A stretch of 60,369 nucleotides of DNA from Candidatus Cloacimonadota bacterium (GTDB lineage: Bacteria; Cloacimonadota; Cloacimonadia; Cloacimonadales; TCS61). The stretch spans positions 1 to 60,369 of the forward strand of contig JAUVLU010000012.1 of NCBI GenBank assembly GCA_030600585.1. Direction: 5' to 3'. The translations under genes were made by a program, and so were the position numbers. Shown here in pieces: positions 9,101-16,080 of this stretch (within the stretch, counting starts at the first letter, position 1; every line of letters starts with the position of its first letter). A model generated the notes under the pieces. The model made no database searches, had not been told where the DNA came from, and was given only the letters and a program-made list of their open reading frames with translations.

Positions 9101-9468
9101 TTGCTGTTATTGATATGGGAGCTTACGAATATGGAGCTCCTCCATACATAGTTGGAATAGAAGAGCCAATAATTCCCAATTCACAAGCTCTGATTAACTA
9201 TCTTGGTAGCTACCCCAATCCATTTAACCCATTCACCACAATTAAATTCTCAATCCAAAATGATTCTAAAGTTGATATTTCGGTTTTTAACATAAAAGGA
9301 CAAAAAATTAAAACTCTAATTCAAAATGAATTAATTAAAGGTGATCATTCAATAATCTGGAATGGTGATGATGAAACTGGAAAATTGGTTAGTTCTGGCG
9401 TTTATCTGTACAAATTAAATGTTAATGGTAAAACTGAAGCAGTGAAAAAATGTTTACTTCTGAAATGA
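6139..9468 (+). CDS. Secreted right-handed beta-helix protein with C-terminal sorting domain
   Basis: 1109 aa. A signal peptide (about 1-18) is followed by three parallel beta-helix modules. Each starts with a DUF1565/NosD-like opener: P-A-D-Y-P-T-I-Q...A-D-G-D-T-V near residue 25, then V-F-V-S-S-Q-G-N-N-N-N-S-G near 370, then F-Y-V-S-I-T-G-D-D-T-N-N-G near 675. The many N-x-x-I-x-x-N-x-A-x-x-G-G-G-I-Y rungs are typical of pectate-lyase-like or polymorphic outer-membrane repeats. The final ~85 residues, from Y-P-N-P-F-N-P near 1025, form the FlgD-like/type IX-type sorting domain ending in K-K-C-L-L-L-K. It is probably cell-surface attached or secreted; no lyase active site is evident. AGGAGAATAG precedes the ATG and lies in the end of repeat A. 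Confidence 0.88.
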   Translation: MKIILIFLLLVFLSQLSAIIINIPADYPTIQIGINVAADGDTVLVQPGTYVENIIYNGHNVNVASLFLITQDTTYISQTIIDGNNEDCVVRFEDGEDSTAVLCGFTIQNGLGQEMNEEIGGGINCENSSPKIMYNKIINNVGDPGGGIGCEQSDAIIEGNYIHNNHAESSWMTNRGGGISCIASDPIIRNNTISNNSLNWGNGGGIYCSNSNPLIENCTISGNENNSYLAGAGIYCIGSTPTIINVSISNNSGELGGGIYIHNSGPILENVTISNNFAYQGGGIYIEESSNPIFNLNNRCNIYGNNSFNNIGVDLYINSNLITNVAVDTFSVLYPNNYYSFSEGTINYDILNCNTIQIEDNVFVSSQGNNNNSGLSWDDSFNTLTYAISRIRADSLHHHTIFLADDTFSFSANDEQFPIYGLSYLDIAGTSCETTILDAETENEILRFIDVTNSNISNCKLTNGFVGCTYLVNSEVNFDNMKITNNETYLNGGAIYAANSNSTINNCVIESNMTNHRGSVYFTDGNLEISNTSIFNNFSEKGAGLYCSNANLELYNVPFYNNVASEMGGGIYLNNCNSLFSNVSIHNNSSNQFGGGIYCIESTISFDEDNRCSLYDNEIDLRSYGKEIYAEQCETMNVFLDTFTVSNPSDYYASPLSIFNFDILNNTQGELINSDFYVSITGDDTNNGTSADDPLQTLSCALSKIYADSLNQNTIHLSSGVFSYETTGEIFPVEWCSFVNLEGYDDGSTVLQSNDQDGVLVFHNVSDAIISNVSISNEYPEYAAGITMQYSSPVLKNISVSGIAGHGIGCSDFSNPILYNVLLYDNIYGFGCSYSSEPFVINSLIFDNNSRGITSHYDSNPTIVNTTIVNNVFPIYIRDSNANFHNCILFNDHIYEIDAFQNSSVTISYCDIEGGIDAVHVWVSSILFWLDGNIDEYPLFAGTGVHPFILLESSPCIDTGTPETTGLNLPPWDLINNERIWDGDENGIAVIDMGAYEYGAPPYIVGIEEPIIPNSQALINYLGSYPNPFNPFTTIKFSIQNDSKVDISVFNIKGQKIKTLIQNELIKGDHSIIWNGDDETGKLVSSGVYLYKLNVNGKTEAVKKCLLLK

Positions 9469-9480
9469 AGAGAATGCTGC

Positions 9481-9549
9481 TAACACACAACTCCACAGCC
9501 AAGCAAGAAGAAAAGCAAGAAGAGCGTGGCAGCTGCCAACCATTATACC
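9481..9549. repeat. Bulged hairpin before the DUF4384/caspase module (site alpha)
   Basis: CTCCAC (9491-9496) pairs with GTGG-c-AG (9526-9532) around one unpaired C; the loop carries the octamer GCAAGAAG twice. The right flank TTATACC (9543-9549) is the complement of GGTATAA found at the left of site beta (14615). Alpha and beta align over about 65 bases and flank exactly the two-gene module. This is reminiscent of a recombination site with an extrahelical base, but R-box matches are partial and no integrase is present. Confidence 0.5.
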
Positions 9550-9567
9550 TTATTAAGGAGTAGGAAA

Positions 9568-11058
9568 ATGAGATTTAAACTTTTTATTTTTTTTATATTC
9601 ATGATAGTTTTTCTATATTCAACACCAAAATGGTATGAAGAAAGTTATCCGGATAGTTCTTTCATTATTGGAAAAGGATGTGCTGAGATTGGAATTAATG
9701 CAATTGGGAATGCGAAAAATACAGCTATTAAAGATATTTCGCAAATAATATCATGTAGTATATCAGGTAAAATAATAAACCGTTCAATTGAGATAAACAC
9801 TGAAAAAACTGTTAAATCGACAGATTATTTTCTCAGCGAAACCAAAATCTCTACTAACCTTAAGATAATGAATTATAGAATTCTTAATTCACAAGAAGAA
9901 AATGGTTTATATTATATAATGATTGGTATCCAAATATCTGAATTAAAAGAACTATATAAATTCAATATAATTAAAGCAATTGATACGATTTCTTCTAATT
10001 TTGCTGCTGCTGAATTATCTAAAATATCAAATTCGAATTATGCAGTAAAGTTATATGAAAAATGTGCTCATACTCTAAGTACACTTTCAGATGAAATAAA
10101 AATTTATGTTTCATTTAATAATTGGTATAATGATATTGATTGTAATTCATTACCGGATATAAATTATATTGATAGACAACTTCTATTACTAACAGAAAGA
10201 ATTATTAAATCTCCATCTGTAATTGCCACTGAATTATTATCCTCGATCAACATAAATTCAAATCCAGATAAAACATTCTATGTTTTTCCATTTGAATATG
10301 AAAATACCAATTTTGTTTCTGAACTTAGTATTATAATGTCTGAACTAATCTCAAATGAAATTATTCAATCTACCGGTTGGAGAAAATCAAAAAAATCCGA
10401 TAATGTTTTTAGAGGTAAGATACTGGAATCAACAAACGGAATTTATATTTTTTTATCCTATTCTGATCCAAATTATAATGATAGTAATCAAATCTATATA
10501 AATGAAAAAAGTTGCAATAAAATAGGTTGGGATAAAATCAAACCTGTAAATTATAAAAATGCCCTACAGAATAAATTAACATTGTTAAATGCAATCCAGA
10601 CTGATAGCAAATTAAAAGTTGAATTGCAGACCGAAAAAATGTATAATGGACCTGTTATTTATTATATTGGTGATGAGCCCAAGCTTTATGTAAAAGCAAA
10701 TAAAGCTTGTTTTTTACGGCTAATATATATTTTCTCAGATAATATAAAAACTCTGCTGATTGATAATTATCCAATTTCAAACGAAATGGTTAATCAATGG
10801 ATACAACTTCCTTTTGAGTTTGAAGTAAGTGAACCTTGTGGTATTGAAGAAATTCTATTACAAGCTTCAACGGAAAAAATGCCATCTATTCAATATACAA
10901 AAATGCAATTAGATGGAGGTTACATTAATATTTTAAGTGACAATATTGAAAAAGAGATTGTAAAGACAAGGGGATTGAAGATTAAAAATCCTAAAAAAGA
11001 AATAACTGAGAGAAGTTATCAGTGGACTATATTTTTAAAGGAGTTAAATAATGAATAG
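9568..11058 (+). CDS. Exported LPP20-like plus DUF4384 protein
   Basis: About 496 aa from ATG 9568, chosen because TTAAGGAGTAGGAAA precedes it; an upstream in-frame start would add 14 residues and lacks a ribosome binding site. An N-terminal signal or anchor segment (about 1-20) is followed by P-K-W-Y-E-E-S-Y-P and I-G-K-G-x-A-E-I-G...A-x-x-x-A-x-x-D-I-S-Q-I-I, the LPP20 lipoprotein-type fold. The C-terminal part (about 355-455) has Y-x-I-G-D-E-P-K-L-Y-V-K-A-N-K-A-C-F-L-R-L-I-Y and L-x-I-D-N-Y-P-I, matching DUF4384. DUF4384 proteins are known partners of caspase-type proteases. The gene overlaps the next one by 8 bases, so the two are translated together. Biochemical role unknown. Confidence 0.75.
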   Translation: MRFKLFIFFIFMIVFLYSTPKWYEESYPDSSFIIGKGCAEIGINAIGNAKNTAIKDISQIISCSISGKIINRSIEINTEKTVKSTDYFLSETKISTNLKIMNYRILNSQEENGLYYIMIGIQISELKELYKFNIIKAIDTISSNFAAAELSKISNSNYAVKLYEKCAHTLSTLSDEIKIYVSFNNWYNDIDCNSLPDINYIDRQLLLLTERIIKSPSVIATELLSSININSNPDKTFYVFPFEYENTNFVSELSIIMSELISNEIIQSTGWRKSKKSDNVFRGKILESTNGIYIFLSYSDPNYNDSNQIYINEKSCNKIGWDKIKPVNYKNALQNKLTLLNAIQTDSKLKVELQTEKMYNGPVIYYIGDEPKLYVKANKACFLRLIYIFSDNIKTLLIDNYPISNEMVNQWIQLPFEFEVSEPCGIEEILLQASTEKMPSIQYTKMQLDGGYINILSDNIEKEIVKTRGLKIKNPKKEITERSYQWTIFLKELNNE

Positions 11059-14000
11059 TAAATTAATTTTTTCTCTTATATTTGCATTGTTTATTTGCAG
11101 AATAGCAGCTAATGATGTTAAATTAAGGATTGATTCTGGTGGTCATAGTGATATAATTAGAGATATAGTAGTTACAAAAGATAGTAAGTATGTAATTTCT
11201 GCTTCAGATGACAAAACTATCCGTGTTTGGGATATTGAAAGGAAAAAAGAAGAAAGAAAAATACTAAGTAATATTGGCAAAGGTGATAAAGGGAAAATAT
11301 ATACTATAGCTTTATCAAATGATGATAGGTTATTAGCTTCTGGTGGATATGATGGATTAATAAATTTATTTGATTTCAATAGTGGGAAAATGTTATACAG
11401 CATGTCATCAAATGAATACAAGTCAAAAGACTATATTCCATGGTATATTCCTAAAAGACAAAGAGAATTAAGGTTAAATCCAGCAAACTATTCTACTCTA
11501 GATTTGTCATTTAGTGCTGATGACAAATATTTGGTTAGTGCTCATTCAGATAATTACATCAGAATTTGGAATACTGATTCACACTCATTATCCAGTAAAG
11601 TACATCTTAAAAATTGCATTGTATATATTACTCAAACTTTTCAAAAAGATAATAAACAATATATAGTTTCAGGTGGCTCGGATGAAAAATTATATTTAAT
11701 TGATTTAAAAAAGGGGGAAAAAATAAAACGATTTGACGCAGAATTCTCGATTCACTCTACTGCTGTAAGTGATTCTTATATTGCAGCAAGTAGCAAGGAT
11801 TCAAAAAAAATATTAATTTTTGATTTGGAATTAAACTATATAAAAACAATAATATCAAAAACAATTCCTTCTGGATTAGCCTTTTCGCCCGATAATAATT
11901 ACCTTTTAACCGGAACAAAAAAGCAACCTAGAAAATGCAGCGTTTACGATTGTAATAATAATTTTGATTTGATTAATTCTTATAATGTGGATAATTCCGT
12001 ATTTGCAGTATCTTTCCTTGATAATGATACTGCAATTATTGGGGGTGGAACAAATTTTAAAATTATCGGATACAATATTTTTTCAAATGAAAATGAATTT
12101 GAGTTTTGCGGGAAAGGACAAAATCTATTTTCTGCAGGTTTGAAAGATAATAAAATATATTTTGGACACAAATTTACAAAAAAACAAGGTAAAAGTAAGT
12201 TAACTAAATATTTTGATTTAAAAGATTTTAAAATTGTAGATTTGGAAGAAAATATTGACCCGCTCTTGTTAAATTATCCAAAAACCGAACAAGGGATATA
12301 TCATATTGAAAGAGAATCCGATTTTCTTTCAGATAAATTAATTGTATTTGAGAGAGATAGTAAGATTGGTGAAATTATTTTTGATAAAAGCAATGGGATA
12401 AAACACAAAGTTTATGGTTTCACTCAGAATAACAAAATAATTACTTGTAGCTCGAATGGAATTATTAATGGTTATGACATTTATGGTAGAAAAATTGGTG
12501 ATTTTATTGGAGTTACAGGAACAATATGGTCAATGGCAATTGATGGAGATTATATGGTTACTGCTAGTTCCGATAATATTATTCGTTTATGGAATATTAC
12601 TGAAATCGATAAAGTTAAAACAGAAGGCAATTTTGATCGATATGAAAATAGAAAAATTTATCCAACTTTAAGCTTTTTCATTTCAAAAGATGATGAATGG
12701 GTAGCTTGGAATCAAAGAGGATATTATGATGCAAGCCTAAAAGGAGATAGATTCATTGGTTATTATATAAATAAAGGAATTAATTCAGAAGCTCAATTTC
12801 TAACAATTAACAAATTCCAAAAATCTCATTATAATCCGTATATTATTAGAGAATTAACCATTGGATTGAGTAATTCAAGTTTAAGTTTTGAAAATGATTT
12901 AAGCAATATTGCGGAGATAATTAATAAATTACCACCCGAAATAGAGTTAGTAAGTCCAATAAAGAGAAAATATAAGACAAAAAAGGATAGTGTAACTGTT
13001 CAATTTTATGTACATTATAATGATGAGAAAAATGATACAGAAATAAACATTCTTCTAAATGAACGTCCGATTAATTGCAATTTTACAATCCTAAAAAAGA
13101 GAAAGAACTATAATCTTGTAGAAGTAAATATACCGTTATTTGAGAAAAATAACATAATAAGTATCAGTGCAAATAATTTGTATGCTATTAGTAATTCAAT
13201 AAATCTTTCAATTGATAAAAAGAAAATAAATGAATTGCCGCCTACACTGGTTTTTAAACAACCTGAGACATCAATCACTAATATTGAAGGTAATAAAATT
13301 CATTTAGATTTTTATGTAGTACCTCAACCGGAATTAACTATTACAGAAATTGATATTTTTATTAATAATCAAAAATATCCAAAAAAAATAAATTGGGAAG
13401 AAATTGGGAATAAAATTTTTGTTAAACAAAATATTAAGCTAAAAGAATCTACAAATGAAATTAAGATAATTGCTCACGGAAGTAACTCCAAAATTTCTGA
13501 AAGAAGTTTTAAAATTATCAGAAACATTACAGAAGATATTACCGAAAGTCCATTACCTCCGATTATTAAAATGAATTACCCAACATCTGATCAGGTTACA
13601 ACTTCGGAGAAAGAAATTACACTTGATTTTGATATAGTACCTCAAACAAAAAAAGGGATTCCAAAAATTTCAATTATTCATAATTCATCTAAATTAAAAG
13701 AAAGAGGGATTATGATAAAAAAAACTTATGATGATTATATTCATTATGAACACAAAATATCCCTATTTGAAGGTAATAATCTAATAAAACTAATTGCATT
13801 TGAAAATGATAATATAAAATCCGAATTTACCATAATTATAACAAAAATTAATAAAATGGACGAACTTTATAAGCCCGATTTATATATTTTATCTGTCGGT
13901 GTAACTGATTATTTAGATGATGATTTAGATTTAAATTATGCTGCTGAAGACGCAAAAAGCATATCTGAAACTTTTAATTCTCAAAAATATGGTCTTTATA

Positions 14001-14608
14001 ATAATGTTAATTCTAAAGTACTTATAGATGATTTTGCAACTAAAGATAACGTTCTTGACGGTTTAGATTTCCTAATGAATGAAGCCACTCAAAGAGATGT
14101 TGTAATCATATTTTTAGCAGGACATGGTGTTAATGATATCAGTGGAAATTTTTATTTTTTATGCCATGATACAGATATTTCGAAATTAAGAAGAACAGGA
14201 TTGAAATGGTCTGAATTCGAAGATGTTGTAATCAATTTACCCTCAAAAGCTATTCTTTTAGTAGATGCTTGCCATTCCGGAAATATTATGGGTTCAAAAA
14301 GAGATATTGATATTAACGGAGCTATAAAAAGTTTAATGGTTGCTGGTACTGGACAAGTGATTATGACAGCAACAACTGGGAATTCATATTCTTACGAAGA
14401 AGATAAATGGAAACATGGCGCTTTTACGAAATCTTTAATTGATGGTTTTAATGGGCAAGCTGATTATGATGATGATAAGATTATCTCAATAAAAGAAATT
14501 GATCTTTTTGTAACTAAAAACGTAAAAAAATTAACTAAAGGCAAACAAAAGCCAACTACAATTATTCCTGAATCAATGCCGGATTTTCCTATTTATTTAA
14601 AGAAATGA
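11051..14608 (+). CDS. Exported WD40-repeat caspase-family (C14) protease
   Basis: 1185 aa with a signal peptide (about 1-20, ...IFALFICRIAAN). WD40 repeats follow: for example residues about 29-62 ending I-R-V-W-D-I, 78-109 ending L-F-D-F, 148-176 ending I-R-I-W-N-T, and a later one near 490-516 ending I-R-L-W-N-I. Three Ig-like segments (about 630-930), each opened by a P-x-I/L motif, come next. The C-terminal caspase domain starts near 940 (L-Y-I-L-S-V-G-V-T-D-Y). His1025 in L-A-G-H-G-V and Cys1074 in V-D-A-C-H-S-G give an intact catalytic dyad. The signal peptide implies action outside the cytoplasm, unlike most bacterial defence caspases. The start overlaps the LPP20/DUF4384 stop and has GGAG 8 bases upstream. 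Confidence 0.88.
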   Translation: MNSKLIFSLIFALFICRIAANDVKLRIDSGGHSDIIRDIVVTKDSKYVISASDDKTIRVWDIERKKEERKILSNIGKGDKGKIYTIALSNDDRLLASGGYDGLINLFDFNSGKMLYSMSSNEYKSKDYIPWYIPKRQRELRLNPANYSTLDLSFSADDKYLVSAHSDNYIRIWNTDSHSLSSKVHLKNCIVYITQTFQKDNKQYIVSGGSDEKLYLIDLKKGEKIKRFDAEFSIHSTAVSDSYIAASSKDSKKILIFDLELNYIKTIISKTIPSGLAFSPDNNYLLTGTKKQPRKCSVYDCNNNFDLINSYNVDNSVFAVSFLDNDTAIIGGGTNFKIIGYNIFSNENEFEFCGKGQNLFSAGLKDNKIYFGHKFTKKQGKSKLTKYFDLKDFKIVDLEENIDPLLLNYPKTEQGIYHIERESDFLSDKLIVFERDSKIGEIIFDKSNGIKHKVYGFTQNNKIITCSSNGIINGYDIYGRKIGDFIGVTGTIWSMAIDGDYMVTASSDNIIRLWNITEIDKVKTEGNFDRYENRKIYPTLSFFISKDDEWVAWNQRGYYDASLKGDRFIGYYINKGINSEAQFLTINKFQKSHYNPYIIRELTIGLSNSSLSFENDLSNIAEIINKLPPEIELVSPIKRKYKTKKDSVTVQFYVHYNDEKNDTEINILLNERPINCNFTILKKRKNYNLVEVNIPLFEKNNIISISANNLYAISNSINLSIDKKKINELPPTLVFKQPETSITNIEGNKIHLDFYVVPQPELTITEIDIFINNQKYPKKINWEEIGNKIFVKQNIKLKESTNEIKIIAHGSNSKISERSFKIIRNITEDITESPLPPIIKMNYPTSDQVTTSEKEITLDFDIVPQTKKGIPKISIIHNSSKLKERGIMIKKTYDDYIHYEHKISLFEGNNLIKLIAFENDNIKSEFTIIITKINKMDELYKPDLYILSVGVTDYLDDDLDLNYAAEDAKSISETFNSQKYGLYNNVNSKVLIDDFATKDNVLDGLDFLMNEATQRDVVIIFLAGHGVNDISGNFYFLCHDTDISKLRRTGLKWSEFEDVVINLPSKAILLVDACHSGNIMGSKRDIDINGAIKSLMVAGTGQVIMTATTGNSYSYEEDKWKHGAFTKSLIDGFNGQADYDDDKIISIKEIDLFVTKNVKKLTKGKQKPTTIIPESMPDFPIYLKK

Positions 14609-14614
14609 AAACAA

Positions 14615-14680
14615 GGTATAACATAAGCCTCCACACTCAGATTGAAAGAAAAGCAAGAAGAACGTGGCAGGCTCCCAACA
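14615..14680. repeat. Bulged hairpin after the caspase gene (site beta)
   Basis: AGCCTCCAC (14626-14634) pairs with GTGG-c-AGGCT (14664-14673), a 9-bp stem interrupted by a single unpaired C. The left flank is GGTATAAC (14615-14622). It aligns with the hairpin at 9481-9549, including GAAAAGCAAGAAGA and CGTGGCAG. The two sites bracket the LPP20/DUF4384 and caspase genes. Confidence 0.5.
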
Positions 14681-14765
14681 ACATCTTGCTCAAAGTCAAT
14701 CAAAATAAATATTTTAATGAGATAATTTTGATCTTTTCTAACATAAAAAGATTCGGAAGTATGAG

Positions 14766-14789
14766 TCAAATTTCAAATCCGGCGGTTTT
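14766..14789. repeat. 24-bp direct repeat, right copy (3' end of TIR-like gene)
   Basis: Identical to 5434-5457 in the same orientation and includes the stop codon and last seven codons of the TIR-like gene. The arrangement (gene 3' end plus a displaced copy of that 3' end 9.3 kb away) is the geometry left by integration at a gene end. Confidence 0.7.
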
Positions 14790-15569
14790 TAACTCCTCAA
14801 AAACCTGCTCCCGCCATTTTCCGGATTTATCAATTTTTATATACTCAAAACCGTGATAATCTTCCGGTATTTGCAGATCATTGGTATATAAACCGCAAAC
14901 TTTTTCTCTACCAAACAATCCCACAAATATTCCTAATTCTAAAATAACATTCTGGTCTGCACGGAATTTTAAATTATCGGGTTGAATACCACCGACATTA
15001 TCCGGCGTGAGTAAAACTATTGCGAATTTCACTTCCGATCTGGTTAATATCTCTTCTATCAGTGTTTTTCCGCCTGCTATGAATTCCTGAAGCACGATAG
15101 GTTCAAGACCTAATTCAGTAATGAAATTTATAACCATAGTTTTAGTAGAGCAATTTGTTCCATGAACAAAAAACAACCTCTTGCTGTTATCTCTTTTGCC
15201 TGTTCTATCTTGAATTTTGAATATTCCCAGACTTAACTTTATGGAATTCAGTTTATCTAATTTATCTTGAATATCAATATTAAGTTTGGCTGTTTTCTCA
15301 GAAAGTTTAAGATCGGAAACAAATATCCTGCCGATAGACCAACCGGATGATGAGTAATCTTTGGCTACTTTATTGTTCTTAAAGATAAGTTTTAACAGCT
15401 CATAATTCTCACTATTCCAAACCTTGAATTTTTTTTCCGCAGTCTTCCACTGTTGTATATTCTTGATCTTAAGTTTAAGCAGAGCTTCACCTTTTAGTAT
15501 CTTATCTTCGATGAGATCATCTGCTTTTTCAGGTGGAATATTCAATATAAAAAGTTTTTTATCTACCAT
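14766..15569 (-). CDS. TIR-like predicted nucleotide-binding protein (COG4271/PF10137 type)
   Basis: 267 aa. The C-terminal half (about 130-267) has the TIR-like signature: R-L-F-F-V-H-G-T-N (131-139), a variable helix, F-A-I-V-L-L-T-P-D-N-V-G-G (182-194), and R-A-D-Q-N-V-I-L-E-L-G (203-213). Glu211 is at the position of the catalytic glutamate of NADase TIR domains. I-P-E-D-Y-H-G-F-E-Y-I and a closing amphipathic helix follow. The family supplies NAD-cleaving effectors in CBASS, Pycsar and short-Argonaute-like defence. The first ~125 residues are a separate lysine-rich domain that I do not recognise; it could be the sensor. No cyclase, STING or Argonaute gene is adjacent. Confidence 0.8.
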   Translation of the reverse strand: MVDKKLFILNIPPEKADDLIEDKILKGEALLKLKIKNIQQWKTAEKKFKVWNSENYELLKLIFKNNKVAKDYSSSGWSIGRIFVSDLKLSEKTAKLNIDIQDKLDKLNSIKLSLGIFKIQDRTGKRDNSKRLFFVHGTNCSTKTMVINFITELGLEPIVLQEFIAGGKTLIEEILTRSEVKFAIVLLTPDNVGGIQPDNLKFRADQNVILELGIFVGLFGREKVCGLYTNDLQIPEDYHGFEYIKIDKSGKWREQVFEELKTAGFEI

Positions 15570-15617
15570 TTATTCCTCCTTGCCGAATAAATTCGATCAT
15601 TGGCGTTTAACTACGAC

Positions 15618-15650
15618 AAAAAAAATAGGATGAGAGAAGTTCCCATCCTA
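15618..15650 (-). terminator. Rho-independent terminator of the cca-helical protein unit
   Basis: On the minus strand TAGGATG pairs with CATCCTA (7 bp, 11-base loop) followed by eight T. It lies after the 132-aa helical gene and before the TIR-like gene, so the TIR-like gene is probably transcribed separately. Confidence 0.7.
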
Positions 15651-15681
15651 ATTATAATAACATGATAAGTAAACTTGTGTG

Positions 15682-16080
15682 CTATTCTTCTTTTTCAGGT
15701 TCTTCTTTTTCAGGTGTTGCTGTGTCCTTTTTGTGATTACTGATCACCTCTTTAGTTCCGTCCACGATCCCGGAAAAAACATCTTTAACAAAGTTAGCAA
15801 CTTTAGGTGTATGTTCTTTGAAACTATCATAGATAGTGATCGAAGCTTTTTTTACAAATTCCTCTGTTGGCGGCTTAGCTTTTTCAAAACCTTCTTTAGC
15901 ACCTTCCAGAGCTTCTTTTGCCAGTTTCTGAGCTTTTTCCTTATTGTCCAAATCCTCAGCTTTAATGGTCGAAATTATTTCTTTAGTCACATTTTCAACT
16001 GCTATTATAACGTCTTCACCAGCGTGAGCAGCTTTTACTACAGCGTCTTGAACGGTTTTACTTACATTTTTTTCTTTCAT
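15682..16080 (-). CDS. Small charged alpha-helical protein of unknown function
   Basis: 132 aa, no signal peptide or membrane segment. It is almost entirely predicted amphipathic helix with A/K/E-rich repeats (E-K-A-Q-K-L-A-K-E-A-L-E-G-A-K-E-G-F-E-K-A) and an acidic P-E-K-E-E tail. The composition resembles phasin-like or apolipoprotein-like helical proteins; a DUF6781-type assignment is possible but unproven. Its ATG overlaps the end of cca by four bases (ATGA), so translation is coupled. It is followed by a terminator. Confidence 0.6.
   Translation of the reverse strand: MKEKNVSKTVQDAVVKAAHAGEDVIIAVENVTKEIISTIKAEDLDNKEKAQKLAKEALEGAKEGFEKAKPPTEEFVKKASITIYDSFKEHTPKVANFVKDVFSGIVDGTKEVISNHKKDTATPEKEEPEKEE

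Noticed and set aside
9481-9549. Calling the hairpins true integron attC sites
   Set aside because: Only the bulged stem and one pair of outer boxes match; consensus R boxes and an integrase are missing, so I report them only as a lead.
14605-14856. Open frame of 83 codons after the caspase gene
   Set aside because: It spans hairpin site beta and the antisense of the TIR-like gene's 3' end, has no ribosome binding site and reads as junk sequence.
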